A DNA stretch of 9,020 nt from Deltaproteobacteria bacterium (GCA_023250495.1 JAHFAP010000125.1:1-9020); one strand, 5' to 3'. Shown: positions 1 to 7,287, counted from the first letter of the stretch. The notes: generated from the sequence alone by a model not told the origin. Program-made: numbers and translations.

Positions 1-362
1 GGCCGATTTCACCATCTGAGCGGTATTCCAGCCCGCCTGTCATAGCCACGGTTTCATATGAAAGCGGACTTTGAGGGATAATCTTCCCCGGTGTGCTTGA
101 AGCAGCATCCTCTTAATACGTACCGGCTTCATTGCGTGGTGGCTTTGGAGAGCCGCCTATCATTGTAAGTTAAGGGGCTTTAAAAATAAGCTGAGGATGA
201 TGATGGACTGGACCATGGCCCTTTTTTTCGCCGAGACATGTCAGGGTTTGGTTAAAGCAGCCAAGTCGCGCAGCAACTCCGGCACTAAAACAAAATCCAC
301 AGATCGCAGCCGTTGTGTTTACGTAACCCTCGAATCGATAAACCTCTTCTTTAGACAGGACC
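1..362. other. No gene recognised upstream of the suf cluster
   Basis: I see no convincing coding sequence here on either strand. Short open frames exist (for example 197-379 plus and 170-436 minus), but their translations show no domain and no good ribosome binding site. The right part (about 160-420) is more A+T-rich than the suf genes. A small imperfect hairpin (arms 138-144 and 151-157, 6-base loop, one G-T pair) is present without a following T-run, so it is not a clear terminator. The first 60 bases could be the edge of a mobile element or the far end of another gene, but I cannot identify it. Confidence 0.5.
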
Positions 363-391
363 TTGAAAAAAAGACCTAGTAAGTCTATATT
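363..391 (+). promoter_or_regulatory. Sigma-70-type promoter for the suf operon
   Basis: TTGAAA (363-368) and TATATT (386-391) are separated by exactly 17 bases, close to the sigma-70 consensus. They sit about 60 bases ahead of the Rrf2 start codon, in an A+T-rich patch. Transcription would begin near 398, leaving a leader of roughly 55 bases. No other equally good promoter is seen before the closely packed genes to 7287, so this is the likely main promoter of the cluster. The assignment rests on consensus match and position only. Confidence 0.6.
372..386 (+). promoter_or_regulatory. Candidate operator inside the promoter spacer
   Basis: AGAC (372-375) and GTCT (383-386) form an inverted repeat with a 7-base spacer, centred between the -35 and -10 boxes. 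A further AGTC occurs at 394-397. Rrf2 proteins usually bind short dyads overlapping the promoter they repress, often their own, so this is a plausible autoregulatory site. The arms are only 4 bases and could be chance; it does not match the E. coli IscR type 1 consensus closely. Confidence 0.3.
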
Positions 392-424
392 GGAGTCAAA
401 ATCTTGCGAAGTGTATGAAAGGGC

Positions 425-450
425 AGAGGAAGACAACAGAGCGAAGCTCT
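425..450 (+). promoter_or_regulatory. Distant ribosome binding site plus leader hairpin
   Basis: AGAGC (438-442), loop GAA (443-445) and GCTCT (446-450) form a perfect 5-bp hairpin containing the GCGAAGC mini-hairpin core, ending 3 bases before the ATG at 454. The only Shine-Dalgarno-like run, AGAGGA (425-430), lies 23 bases from that ATG, too far for normal spacing. If the hairpin folds, the effective distance falls to about 10 bases. Folding could therefore promote translation initiation, or the stem could hinder ribosome loading. Sequence and spacing are seen; function is inferred. Confidence 0.4.
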
Positions 451-453
451 CTG

Positions 454-894
454 ATGAACGTAGGGCGCCGGGTAGATTATGCGGTGCGCGCCCTTTCTTA
501 CCTGGCCGGCCAGCCCCAGGGGAAGATTGTAAGCCGAGCCGACATCGAGGAGCAACAGGACATACCGACCTATTATCTCTCCAAGATCATGAAGGATCTT
601 GTTGCCGGCGGGCTGGTGCACTCGCACATCGGCTCGAAGGGGGGCTTCAGCTTGGCACGGCCGCCTCAGGCCATCACACTGAAAGAGGTTTACGAAACCG
701 TGGAGCGGCCCATCGTCCTGATGGAGTGCCTGGAGCAGGGAGAGAAGTACTGCGCGTATTGCGCCGTGTGCACGCAGCGATCAGTGTGGGATAAGGCCCA
801 GAGCCTGGTCGCAGACTACCTGGCGAAAGTTTCCGTTTACGACATCGCCGACCAGCACGGCCTCAGGAAGCGGCTCGTGGCTCTCCAGGGGTGA
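454..894 (+). CDS. Rrf2-family iron-sulfur regulator of the suf operon
   Basis: This is a 146-residue Rrf2-family transcription factor. An N-terminal winged helix-turn-helix (about residues 1-80) begins MNVGRRVDYAVRAL and includes the typical YLSKIMKDLV recognition region and GSKGGFSLAR wing. Four cysteines at 92, 100, 103 and 106 sit where IscR and its relatives carry cluster ligands, so it probably binds an Fe-S cluster. Known relatives (IscR, SufR) report cluster status and repress or activate Fe-S assembly genes. I chose ATG 454 because the family's conserved start begins there; an in-frame ATG at 415 would add 13 unrelated residues without a better ribosome site. It is the first gene of the suf operon, 24 bases before sufC, so it likely controls the operon and itself. 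Whether it is IscR-like or SufR-like cannot be settled from this sequence. Confidence 0.9.
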   Translation: MNVGRRVDYAVRALSYLAGQPQGKIVSRADIEEQQDIPTYYLSKIMKDLVAGGLVHSHIGSKGGFSLARPPQAITLKEVYETVERPIVLMECLEQGEKYCAYCAVCTQRSVWDKAQSLVADYLAKVSVYDIADQHGLRKRLVALQG

Positions 895-918
895 TTCGAA
901 AGCAAGGAGATCCCTCGA

Positions 919-1674
919 ATGCTGATCATCAAGAACCTGCATGCCAGGGCCGCGGACAGCGAAATCCTGCGCGGGATCGATCTCACCGTGAAAACCGGTG
1001 AAGTCCACGCCGTGATGGGGCCGAACGGCTCGGGCAAGAGCACGTTGGCGCACATCCTCGCCGGCAGGGAAGGCTATGAGGTGACGGCCGGCGAGGTCAT
1101 CTATGAGGGCAAAGATCTCCTTCAGATGGCGCCGGAAGAGCGCGCTCGGGAAGGAATCTTCCTCGCCTTTCAATACCCGGTCGAGATCCCGGGCGTAAGC
1201 ACGACCTACTTTCTCAAAGCCGCGCTCAACTCTGTGCGCAAGCACCGCGGACTGGCTGAACTCGACGCAATGGATTTCCTGGCCCTGGTTAAAGAGAAGA
1301 TGAAGCTGGTGGAGATGGAGCAGGGCCTGCTGAACCGGCCGATCAACGAGGGCTTCTCCGGCGGCGAGAAGAAGCGCAACGAGATTTTTCAGATGGCGCT
1401 GCTGGATCCGAAGCTGGCGATCTTGGATGAGACCGACTCGGGCCTGGATATTGACGCTTTGAGAATCGTCGCCGGCGGCGTCAACGGGCTCCGGAGCAAG
1501 GAGCGCGCCATGATCGTCATCACCCACTATCAGCGTTTGCTCGACTACATCGTCCCCGACTACGTGCACGTGCTCTCCGATGGCCGCATCGTGAAATCGG
1601 GCGACAAGCAACTGGCTCTGGAGCTTGAGGAAAGAGGCTATGCCTGGCTCGAGGGGCAGGTCCAGAGCAGCTAG
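919..1674 (+). CDS. sufC: SufC, ABC-type ATPase of Fe-S assembly scaffold
   Basis: SufC is the soluble ABC ATPase of the SufBCD scaffold; ATP binding drives conformational change during [Fe-S] assembly in the cytoplasm. The 251-residue protein is of normal length. Walker A is GPNGSGKST at 34-42, the Q-loop glutamine is at 85 (AFQYP), the signature FSGGEKKR is at 146-153, Walker B ends LAILDE with catalytic E171, the D-loop SGLD follows at 174-177, and the switch histidine is H203. The phrase ETDSGLD is typical of SufC as opposed to transporter ATPases. AAGGAG at 904-909, 9 bases before the ATG, supports the start. It lies between the Rrf2 regulator and sufD; the usual neighbour sufB is missing on its 5' side. 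Confidence 0.97.
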   Translation: MLIIKNLHARAADSEILRGIDLTVKTGEVHAVMGPNGSGKSTLAHILAGREGYEVTAGEVIYEGKDLLQMAPEERAREGIFLAFQYPVEIPGVSTTYFLKAALNSVRKHRGLAELDAMDFLALVKEKMKLVEMEQGLLNRPINEGFSGGEKKRNEIFQMALLDPKLAILDETDSGLDIDALRIVAGGVNGLRSKERAMIVITHYQRLLDYIVPDYVHVLSDGRIVKSGDKQLALELEERGYAWLEGQVQSS

Positions 1675-1707
1675 AGGACAAATGTTTCGGGCAATCTTTT
1701 AAGAGTG

Positions 1708-3048
1708 ATGGATATTGCAGAAGCCAAAGATTTTTACCTAGCCCGCTTCGCCAGTATCGAGCAGGGGCTGGCTGACGACGGCCGGTCGTGGACCAGCGAG
1801 ATCCGCCGGGCCGCGATCGCGCGCTTCGCGGCGCTGGGGTTTCCGACGACTCGCGACGAGGAGTGGAGGTACACGAACATTGCCCCGATTGTGAAGCTTC
1901 CCTTCAGTCGTGGCGGCAGCGAGGAAGATGGCCTGACCGGCGAACGCATTGGGCGTCTCGATTTGCGAAACCTGGCGGAGAATCAGCTCGTCTTCATCAA
2001 CGGCCATTTTTCAAGCGAGCTTTCCTGTCTGGGACGGCTGCCGAACGGGGTGATGGCGGGGAGCCTCGCCGCGGCGATGAGCAACAGCAAGGCGAAGATA
2101 GAGCCTCATTGGGCCCGCTACGCCGACTACAACGGTCACGGTTTTGTAGCTCTCAATACTGCACTGATGGAGGACGGCGCTTTCCTTTTCCTGCCACAGG
2201 GCACCGTGGTTGAAGCGCCGATTCACCTGCTGTTCATTGCGACGGCGCCGGATGAAGCGACCGTTTCTCATCCGCGCAGCCTGATCGTAATGGATCGCGG
2301 CAGCCAGGCGACCGTGGTGGAGAGCTATCCGGGTTTTGAGCGGGCGGTCTATTTTACGAATGCTGTCACGGAGATCGTCGTAGGGGAAAGCGCCGTGCTG
2401 GACCACTACAAGGTGCAGTTGGAGAGCGAGCGAGCATTTCACATCGCCACTCATCAGGTCCATCTTGAGCGCGGCGGCAATTTTTCTTCCCATTCGATCG
2501 CGCTTGGCGGCGCGCTGGCGCGGAACGACGTCAACGTCGCGCTGGATGGGGAGGGAGGCGACTGCACGCTTAACGGGCTTTACGTGACAACCGGGCAGCA
2601 GCACGTCGACAACCATACGCGGATCGATCATCTGAAGCCGCGCTGCACCAGCCGCGAGCTCTATAAGGGAATCATGGGGGGGAAATCGAAAGGAGTCTTT
2701 AACGGCAAGATCTACGTGCACAAGGCCGCCGAGAAAACCGATGCCCGGCAGACGAACAAGAATCTGCTCCTCTCCGAAGAGGCCTGGATCGACACCAAGC
2801 CGCAACTGGAGATTTACAACAACGACGTGAAATGCAGCCACGGCTCGACGATCGGCCAGCTCGATCAAGACGCGCTCTTTTACCTGCGCTCGCGCGGCAT
2901 CGAATCAAGGGCGGCGATCGCGCTGCTGACCCGGGGATTTGTGAGTGACATCACCGGGCGGATCAAGAGCGCTCCTGTCACGGGCTGGCTGGAAAAGATA
3001 TTTGCGCCAAAGATCGAGGTAATCACAGCCGATAAAGGCAAACTATGA
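1708..3048 (+). CDS. sufD: SufD, Fe-S assembly scaffold subunit
   Basis: SufD pairs with SufB and two SufC subunits to form the scaffold on which clusters are built. The N-terminus carries the SufD-type sequence with DEEWRYTNI near residues 50-58. The middle is the long beta-helix region, and the C-terminus has the SufBD signature KCSHGSTIGQLDQDALFYLR followed by SRGI. C376 and H378 in that block correspond to the conserved Cys and His of E. coli SufD (C358, H360), the His lying at the SufB-SufD interface. This block is SufD-like, not SufB-like, so I call SufD and not a misplaced SufB. Length (446 residues) is normal. The start is uncertain: ATG 1708 directly follows an in-frame GTG at 1705, and neither has a good ribosome site. 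The 3' end overlaps sufS by 4 bases. Confidence 0.93.
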   Translation: MDIAEAKDFYLARFASIEQGLADDGRSWTSEIRRAAIARFAALGFPTTRDEEWRYTNIAPIVKLPFSRGGSEEDGLTGERIGRLDLRNLAENQLVFINGHFSSELSCLGRLPNGVMAGSLAAAMSNSKAKIEPHWARYADYNGHGFVALNTALMEDGAFLFLPQGTVVEAPIHLLFIATAPDEATVSHPRSLIVMDRGSQATVVESYPGFERAVYFTNAVTEIVVGESAVLDHYKVQLESERAFHIATHQVHLERGGNFSSHSIALGGALARNDVNVALDGEGGDCTLNGLYVTTGQQHVDNHTRIDHLKPRCTSRELYKGIMGGKSKGVFNGKIYVHKAAEKTDARQTNKNLLLSEEAWIDTKPQLEIYNNDVKCSHGSTIGQLDQDALFYLRSRGIESRAAIALLTRGFVSDITGRIKSAPVTGWLEKIFAPKIEVITADKGKL

Positions 3049-4316
3049 AGGCTCTACATGAACTAAGATCCATGCCCTCCCGGAGCTGGCTTGGCGTTTC
3101 TTTCGATGTCGCCAAGATCAGACAAGACTTTCCCATCCTGGAGCAACGCGTGCATGGCAAGCCGCTGGTCTATCTGGACAACGCGGCGACGACGCAGAAG
3201 CCGCAGGCGGTGATCGACGCAATTCAGAGATATTACTCGCAGGAAAACTCGAACATCCATCGCGGGGTTCATTTTCTCAGCGAGCGGGCGACAGAGGTCT
3301 ACGAAGGCGCCCGGCTTAAGGCGCAGCGCTTCCTTAACGCCTCGAGCACTCGGGAGACGATCTTTGTCCGGGGCACGACTGAGGGCATCAACCTCGTGGC
3401 CCAAAGCTACGGCAGAACGTTCCTCAAGGACGGAGACGAAATCATCATCACCGCGATGGAGCACCACTCGAATATCGTCCCTTGGCAGATCCTCTGCGAG
3501 CAGGTGGGGGCGCGTCTTCAGGTCGTGCCGATCAACCATGACGGCGAGCTGCTACTGGACGAGTATCGGAGGCTGTTAAACGAGAGAACCAAATTGGTTT
3601 CGGTGGCCCATGTTTCCAACGCCCTCGGCACGATCAATCCGGTCAAGCAGATCATCGAGATGGCCCACTCTTATAACGTGCCGGTTCTGGTCGATGGCGC
3701 GCAGGCTGCGCCGCACATGAAGGTGGACGTCCAAGAGCTCGATTGTGATTTCTACGTTTTTTCCGGCCACAAGCTGTACGGCCCAACCGGGATCGGTGTC
3801 CTGTACGGCAAAGAAGCCTTACTAGAGGCTATGCCGCCGTATCAGGGAGGCGGCGACATGATCAGCCTCGTTACCTTCGAAAAAACCCACTATAATATCT
3901 TGCCCTTCAAATTTGAGGCCGGGACGCCCCACATCGCCGGCGGTATCGGTTTGGGGGTGGCAATCGATTATTTGAGTCGGGTCGGCCTCGAGGCGGCAGG
4001 GGCTTATGAACAGGAGCTCTTAGCCCATGCGACTCGGTCGCTCTGCGCGATCGATCGTCTAAGGGTCATTGGAACGGCGAAACAGAAGGCCAGCGTGCTT
4101 TCTTTTGTGCTCGAGGGAGTGCATCCGCACGACATCGGCACCATCCTGGACCGGGAAGGGATCGCCATCCGGGCGGGCCACCATTGCGCCATGCCGGTGA
4201 TGCAGCGCTTCGGAGTCCCGGCCACGGCCAGGGCCTCCTTTGCGTTCTATAACACTAAGGAGGATGTGGACGCGCTCGTGCAGGCGATGGACAAGGTGAT
4301 CGAGGTGTTTGGCTGA
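3045..4316 (+). CDS. sufS: SufS, PLP-dependent cysteine desulfurase
   Basis: SufS is a class II cysteine desulfurase (aminotransferase class V fold) that removes sulfur from L-cysteine as a persulfide, giving alanine. The 423-residue protein has LVYLDNAATTQKP at 41-53, the histidine pair of AMEHHSN at 140-141, the PLP-binding aspartate in LVDGAQAAPH (D217), the Schiff-base lysine K243 in FSGHKLYGP, and the catalytic cysteine C381 in RAGHHCAMP. The short loop around C381 is typical of SufS/group II enzymes. The first 20 residues are a slight N-terminal extension relative to the family core; ATG 3045 is supported by AAAGG at 3034-3038 and the ATGA overlap with sufD. The next gene encodes its sulfur acceptor SufU, a partnership typical of Gram-positive and many other non-enteric bacteria. 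Confidence 0.96.
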   Translation: MKALHELRSMPSRSWLGVSFDVAKIRQDFPILEQRVHGKPLVYLDNAATTQKPQAVIDAIQRYYSQENSNIHRGVHFLSERATEVYEGARLKAQRFLNASSTRETIFVRGTTEGINLVAQSYGRTFLKDGDEIIITAMEHHSNIVPWQILCEQVGARLQVVPINHDGELLLDEYRRLLNERTKLVSVAHVSNALGTINPVKQIIEMAHSYNVPVLVDGAQAAPHMKVDVQELDCDFYVFSGHKLYGPTGIGVLYGKEALLEAMPPYQGGGDMISLVTFEKTHYNILPFKFEAGTPHIAGGIGLGVAIDYLSRVGLEAAGAYEQELLAHATRSLCAIDRLRVIGTAKQKASVLSFVLEGVHPHDIGTILDREGIAIRAGHHCAMPVMQRFGVPATARASFAFYNTKEDVDALVQAMDKVIEVFG

Positions 4317-4768
4317 TGTCGGATCTGAGCGACCTCTACCAGGAGGTGATCCTCGACCACAATCGGAGCCCTCGAAATTTTAAGAAAATCGAGGATGCCA
4401 ACCGGACTGCGAATGGTTATAATCCGCTATGTGGGGATCACGTCACCCTGTACCTCAAGCTCGAGGACGGCGTGATCTGCGACATCGGTTTCCAGGGCGC
4501 GGGCTGCGCCATTTCGAAGGCCTCCGCCTCGATCATGACCGCTAGCTTGATAGGGAAATCCGTCGCTGAAGCGGAGGCGCTTTTTGATCGGGTCCACAAG
4601 ATGCTTACCGGCGGGTCGAGTGCGACGGCGGATGCGCAAGAGATGGGAAAGCTTGCCGTCCTTTCGGGAGTCGCTAATTTTCCGGCCCGCGTGAAGTGCG
4701 CGAGCCTTTCGTGGCACACGCTGCGCGCCGCCCTCAAAGGCGAGCAGGGGGTGACGTCCACGGAGTGA
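4316..4768 (+). CDS. sufU: SufU, zinc-dependent sulfur-transfer partner of SufS
   Basis: SufU is an IscU-fold protein that, in Bacillus, binds zinc and accepts the persulfide from SufS. The 150-residue product matches in length and motifs: C39 and D41 in NPLCGDH, C64 in FQGAGCAISKAS, and C128 in ARVKCASLSWH are the three cysteines and aspartate of the metal site. The roughly 20-residue insert between the second and third Cys (HKMLTGG region) is a SufU feature that IscU lacks. The start overlaps the sufS stop by one base (TGATG), suggesting translational coupling. A further cysteine, C55, is outside the known site. An IscU-like scaffold function is less likely given the SufU-type spacing. Confidence 0.93.
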   Translation: MSDLSDLYQEVILDHNRSPRNFKKIEDANRTANGYNPLCGDHVTLYLKLEDGVICDIGFQGAGCAISKASASIMTASLIGKSVAEAEALFDRVHKMLTGGSSATADAQEMGKLAVLSGVANFPARVKCASLSWHTLRAALKGEQGVTSTE

Positions 4769-4787
4769 TCAATGCGGAGGTACTGCC

Positions 4788-5348
4788 ATGCAGAAAAGCG
4801 ATCAACCCATAGCTCTTCTCCGTGATTGCGAAGCGGTGCTGATTCCCAGCGGAGAAAAGTTAAAGCTTGTTGCCGGCGCCCGGATACAAGTCACGCAATC
4901 ACTGGGCGGCAGTTTCACGATATTGACCGACCGGGGATCGATGGCGCGTATCTCAGGCAAAGACGCCGATGCGCTTGGACTTGAGAGGTCTCCGGAGACG
5001 CCGGCGACCTCTGTCTCGGCTCCGGAAGCCCCTGGCGCCCTGGAGAAACTGGTGTGGGATCAGCTCAGGAGCTGCTTCGACCCTGAGATTCCTGTGAACA
5101 TTGTCGACCTGGGGCTCGTTTACCGGTGTCAGGTGATGCCTCTTCCGCGAGGCGGTTCCAGGGTGGAGATCCGATTTACCCTGACGGCGCCGGGATGCGG
5201 CATGGGACAGGTGCTGAGAGAAGATATAAAAAATAGAGTTTCGAGCGTGCCCGGCGTGCGAGAAGTCGATGTGGAATTGATTTGGGACCCGCCCTGGAAC
5301 CAGAGCCGGATGTCTCGTGAAGCGAAGGTCGATTTGGGGATGGAATAG
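4788..5348 (+). CDS. sufT: SufT-like Fe-S assembly protein (MIP18/DUF59)
   Basis: The 186-residue protein has an N-terminal SufT-specific region (about 1-65, beta-rich, with LGGSFTILTDRGSMARI), a Pro/Ala/Ser linker (about 68-84), and a C-terminal MIP18/DUF59 domain (about 86-170). DUF59 marks are CFDPEIPVNIVDLGLVY from residue 96, TAPGCG with the conserved C137, and WDPPW at 166-170. SufT proteins are auxiliary factors in maturation of Fe-S proteins, and eukaryotic MIP18 (CIAO2) serves in cluster targeting; the exact step is not established. CGGAGG at 4775-4780 gives a strong ribosome site 7 bases before ATG 4788. It follows sufU by 19 bases and is followed after 4 bases by a second DUF59 gene whose domain is closely similar. 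Confidence 0.88.
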   Translation: MQKSDQPIALLRDCEAVLIPSGEKLKLVAGARIQVTQSLGGSFTILTDRGSMARISGKDADALGLERSPETPATSVSAPEAPGALEKLVWDQLRSCFDPEIPVNIVDLGLVYRCQVMPLPRGGSRVEIRFTLTAPGCGMGQVLREDIKNRVSSVPGVREVDVELIWDPPWNQSRMSREAKVDLGME

Positions 5349-5352
5349 AGTT

Positions 5353-5697
5353 ATGGCGGATGATGAGAAGCAAACGAATTCGTCAATGGACGCAGTGGTG
5401 ATCGAAGCAGAGGTGACAGAGGCCCTGCGCAACTGCTTCGACCCGGAGATTCCGGTTAATATCTACGAGCTGGGCTTGATCTATGATGTCAAAGTGGAGC
5501 TTTCCGGCGCGGTGGCGATCCGCATGACGCTCACCTCGCCGAATTGCCCGGCGGCGCAATCGCTGCCCGGAGAGGTGCAGGCCAGGGTCAAGGAGATTCC
5601 CGGCGTGACCGATGTCTCCGTAGAAGTCGTCTGGGATCCGCCCTGGGATCCGAGCAGGATGTCCGAGGCGGCCAGGCTGCAGCTTGGGATGTTGTGA
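5353..5697 (+). CDS. Second MIP18/DUF59 protein, likely Fe-S carrier factor
   Basis: This 114-residue protein is almost entirely a DUF59 domain after a short polar N-terminus. It has CFDPEIPVNIYELGLIYDVK from residue 28, TSPNC with C65, and EVVWDPPWDPSRMSEAA near the C-terminus. It shares the CFDPEIPVNI, WDPPW and SRMS blocks with the preceding SufT, so the two look like paralogues, but it lacks SufT's N-terminal region. Single-domain members include PaaD-like and SufT-associated proteins in Fe-S maturation; suf context makes an Fe-S role likely and phenylacetate metabolism unlikely. I start at ATG 5353, where the domain's polar leader begins; an upstream in-frame ATG at 5317 lies within sufT. 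The ribosome site is weak (GGGGATGG at 5337-5344), so translation may be coupled to sufT. Confidence 0.87.
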   Translation: MADDEKQTNSSMDAVVIEAEVTEALRNCFDPEIPVNIYELGLIYDVKVELSGAVAIRMTLTSPNCPAAQSLPGEVQARVKEIPGVTDVSVEVVWDPPWDPSRMSEAARLQLGML

Positions 5698-5754
5698 GCG
5701 GATGATGAGAGATGATTGAGGCGGAAATTCGCGTGCGTGATTGAAAGGGAGAGA

Positions 5755-7287
5755 ATGGAGAAAGAGTTTTCATTCGAAGAGAGCGACGAAAAGACTCCGG
5801 CTGACTCATCGCTGGATGAAGCGGGCCGGCTCCAACCGTCTGAGATGGACGAGCCAGAAGAGCCGGGCGATCTCCTGGTTGCCGAGGAAGCCGGGGAGGA
5901 AGAGGCAGAAGAGCCTGATCCGGAGGTCGAGCGGATCCAGAAAAGCAGCGACCCGATCTCTCTTTACCTCCGCGACATCGGCTCTGTTCCGCTTTTGACG
6001 CGCGAGCAGGAGGTGGAGCTGGCGAGAGAAATGGAAGAGGGAGAGGTCCAGGTTTTCGAGGCTGTTCTCTCTTCTCCGCTGGCGCTGCGCACTGTCCTGG
6101 AAAAGTGCAGGCAGGTGCAGGCCGGCCAGCTTGCCGTTTCGGAGCTTCTGCTGGATGATGACGCGGGAGACGGAGCGGCCGGCGGCAGCCATCCAGAGAA
6201 GCAGTTCGTCAAGGCTGTCCAGAGGCTCCGCCCACCGGCCCGGGCGCGCGACCGGATTGTGCAGGAGTTATCGAGAAAGCGGCTCGCGAAGAAAAAAAGG
6301 GAGCGCCTGGAAAAGCTCCTTGCCAAGAAGACGGGCGAGATTCTGACAGAGCTGAAGGAGCTCCGGCTGGCGAAGTTTTTTGTTGAAGAGCTGGCCGACA
6401 GGCTCAAGAAGTCTCACGCCCGGCTGAGCGAATTGGAACTGAGGCTGGCGGGAGCCGCTAAGGCGAATGAACGGAAACAGATTCTCGCCGAGGTCCGCCG
6501 CATCGAAGAAGAAACGGAGATGCTCGCAGGCGAGCTTAAGCAAAAGGTCGCGTCTATCCGGGGGGGCGAGGCTAAAGCTGACCGCGCGAAAAAGGTCCTG
6601 ACGGAATCGAATCTCCGCCTGGTAATCACGATCGCGAAGAGGCACGCCAACCGAGGGCTTCCCTTTCTCGACTTGGTCCAGGAAGGGAATATGGGGTTGA
6701 TGAGAGCGGTGGAGAAGTTCGATTACCGGCTGGGATACCGGTTCTCCACCTACGCGACCTGGTGGATCCGGCAGGCGATCACGCGGGACATCCATAACTC
6801 CGCGCGCACCATTCGGCTGCCGGTGCACGTGATCGAGGAAAGAAACAAACTGATCCGCACATCTTACTACCTGCTGCGCAAGCTTGGGCGCGAGCCGCTA
6901 CCGGAGGAGGTCGCGGACGAGATGGGCGTGGAGCTTGATGAGGTCAGACGGATGTTGGGGTTGGTCGGCGAGCCGGTCTCACTCAATACACCGATCGGGG
7001 ATGAAGGAGAAAGCAGCATTGAGGACCTTGTCGAGGACAGGTATTCGCCCAAGCCGGTGGACCAAGCGATGGACTCGCACCTGCACGCGCAAATGCGCAA
7101 GGCGCTTGCGACCCTGCCGCCGAGGCAGGAGAAGGTGATTCGTATGCGCTTCGGAGTCGGGGAGACGCGGGACTATACCTTGGAGGAGCTGGGGGAAAAG
7201 TTCTCGCTGACCCGTGAGCGGATCCGCCAGATCGAAGCGACAGCCCTGCGCCGGCTCCGCTCACCGTCCCGCGCCTTGAAGAACTGA
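5755..7287 (+). CDS. rpoD: Primary sigma-70 factor of RNA polymerase (RpoD)
   Basis: A group 1 sigma factor of 510 residues. Residues 1-60 are strongly acidic (25 Asp/Glu against 4 Lys/Arg) and hold no obvious region 1.1. Region 1.2 starts near DPISLYLRDIGSVPLLTREQ (66-85). A long charged, coiled-coil-prone non-conserved insert spans about 95-275. Region 2 (about 277-350) includes NLRLVITIAKRHANRGLPFL, the core-binding DLVQEGNMGLMRAVEKFDY and the promoter-melting/-10 segment YRFSTYATWWIRQAITR. Region 3 runs to about 430, and region 4 (about 450-505) includes LPPRQEKVIRMRFG and the -35 helix-turn-helix LTRERIRQIEATALRRLR. ATG 5755 has AAGGGA 5 bases upstream; a TTG at 5716 would only add 13 residues. 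It follows the last DUF59 gene by 57 bases with no visible terminator, so it may be read through from suf, though its own promoter was not excluded. Confidence 0.95.
   Translation: MEKEFSFEESDEKTPADSSLDEAGRLQPSEMDEPEEPGDLLVAEEAGEEEAEEPDPEVERIQKSSDPISLYLRDIGSVPLLTREQEVELAREMEEGEVQVFEAVLSSPLALRTVLEKCRQVQAGQLAVSELLLDDDAGDGAAGGSHPEKQFVKAVQRLRPPARARDRIVQELSRKRLAKKKRERLEKLLAKKTGEILTELKELRLAKFFVEELADRLKKSHARLSELELRLAGAAKANERKQILAEVRRIEEETEMLAGELKQKVASIRGGEAKADRAKKVLTESNLRLVITIAKRHANRGLPFLDLVQEGNMGLMRAVEKFDYRLGYRFSTYATWWIRQAITRDIHNSARTIRLPVHVIEERNKLIRTSYYLLRKLGREPLPEEVADEMGVELDEVRRMLGLVGEPVSLNTPIGDEGESSIEDLVEDRYSPKPVDQAMDSHLHAQMRKALATLPPRQEKVIRMRFGVGETRDYTLEELGEKFSLTRERIRQIEATALRRLRSPSRALKN

Noticed and set aside
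1..60. End of an insertion sequence
   Set aside because: The sequence gave a faint impression of IS non-coding ends, but no inverted repeat, target duplication or transposase is seen.
138..157. Hairpin as possible terminator
   Set aside because: One wobble pair, 7-bp stem and no T-run after it on either strand.
208..229. GGACCATGGCC followed by seven T as a terminator
   Set aside because: The palindrome has no loop and the outer pairs do not match, so no stable terminator stem forms.
170..436. 88-residue minus-strand frame and overlapping plus frame 197-379
   Set aside because: No family resemblance, no convincing ribosome site, and it overlaps the promoter and leader of the Rrf2 gene.
781..1611. 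Long 276-residue minus-strand frame
   Set aside because: It is antisense to sufC, whose motifs are complete; long antisense frames are common in G+C-rich genes.
2011..2868. 285-residue minus-strand frame
   Set aside because: Antisense of sufD with no domain signature of its own.
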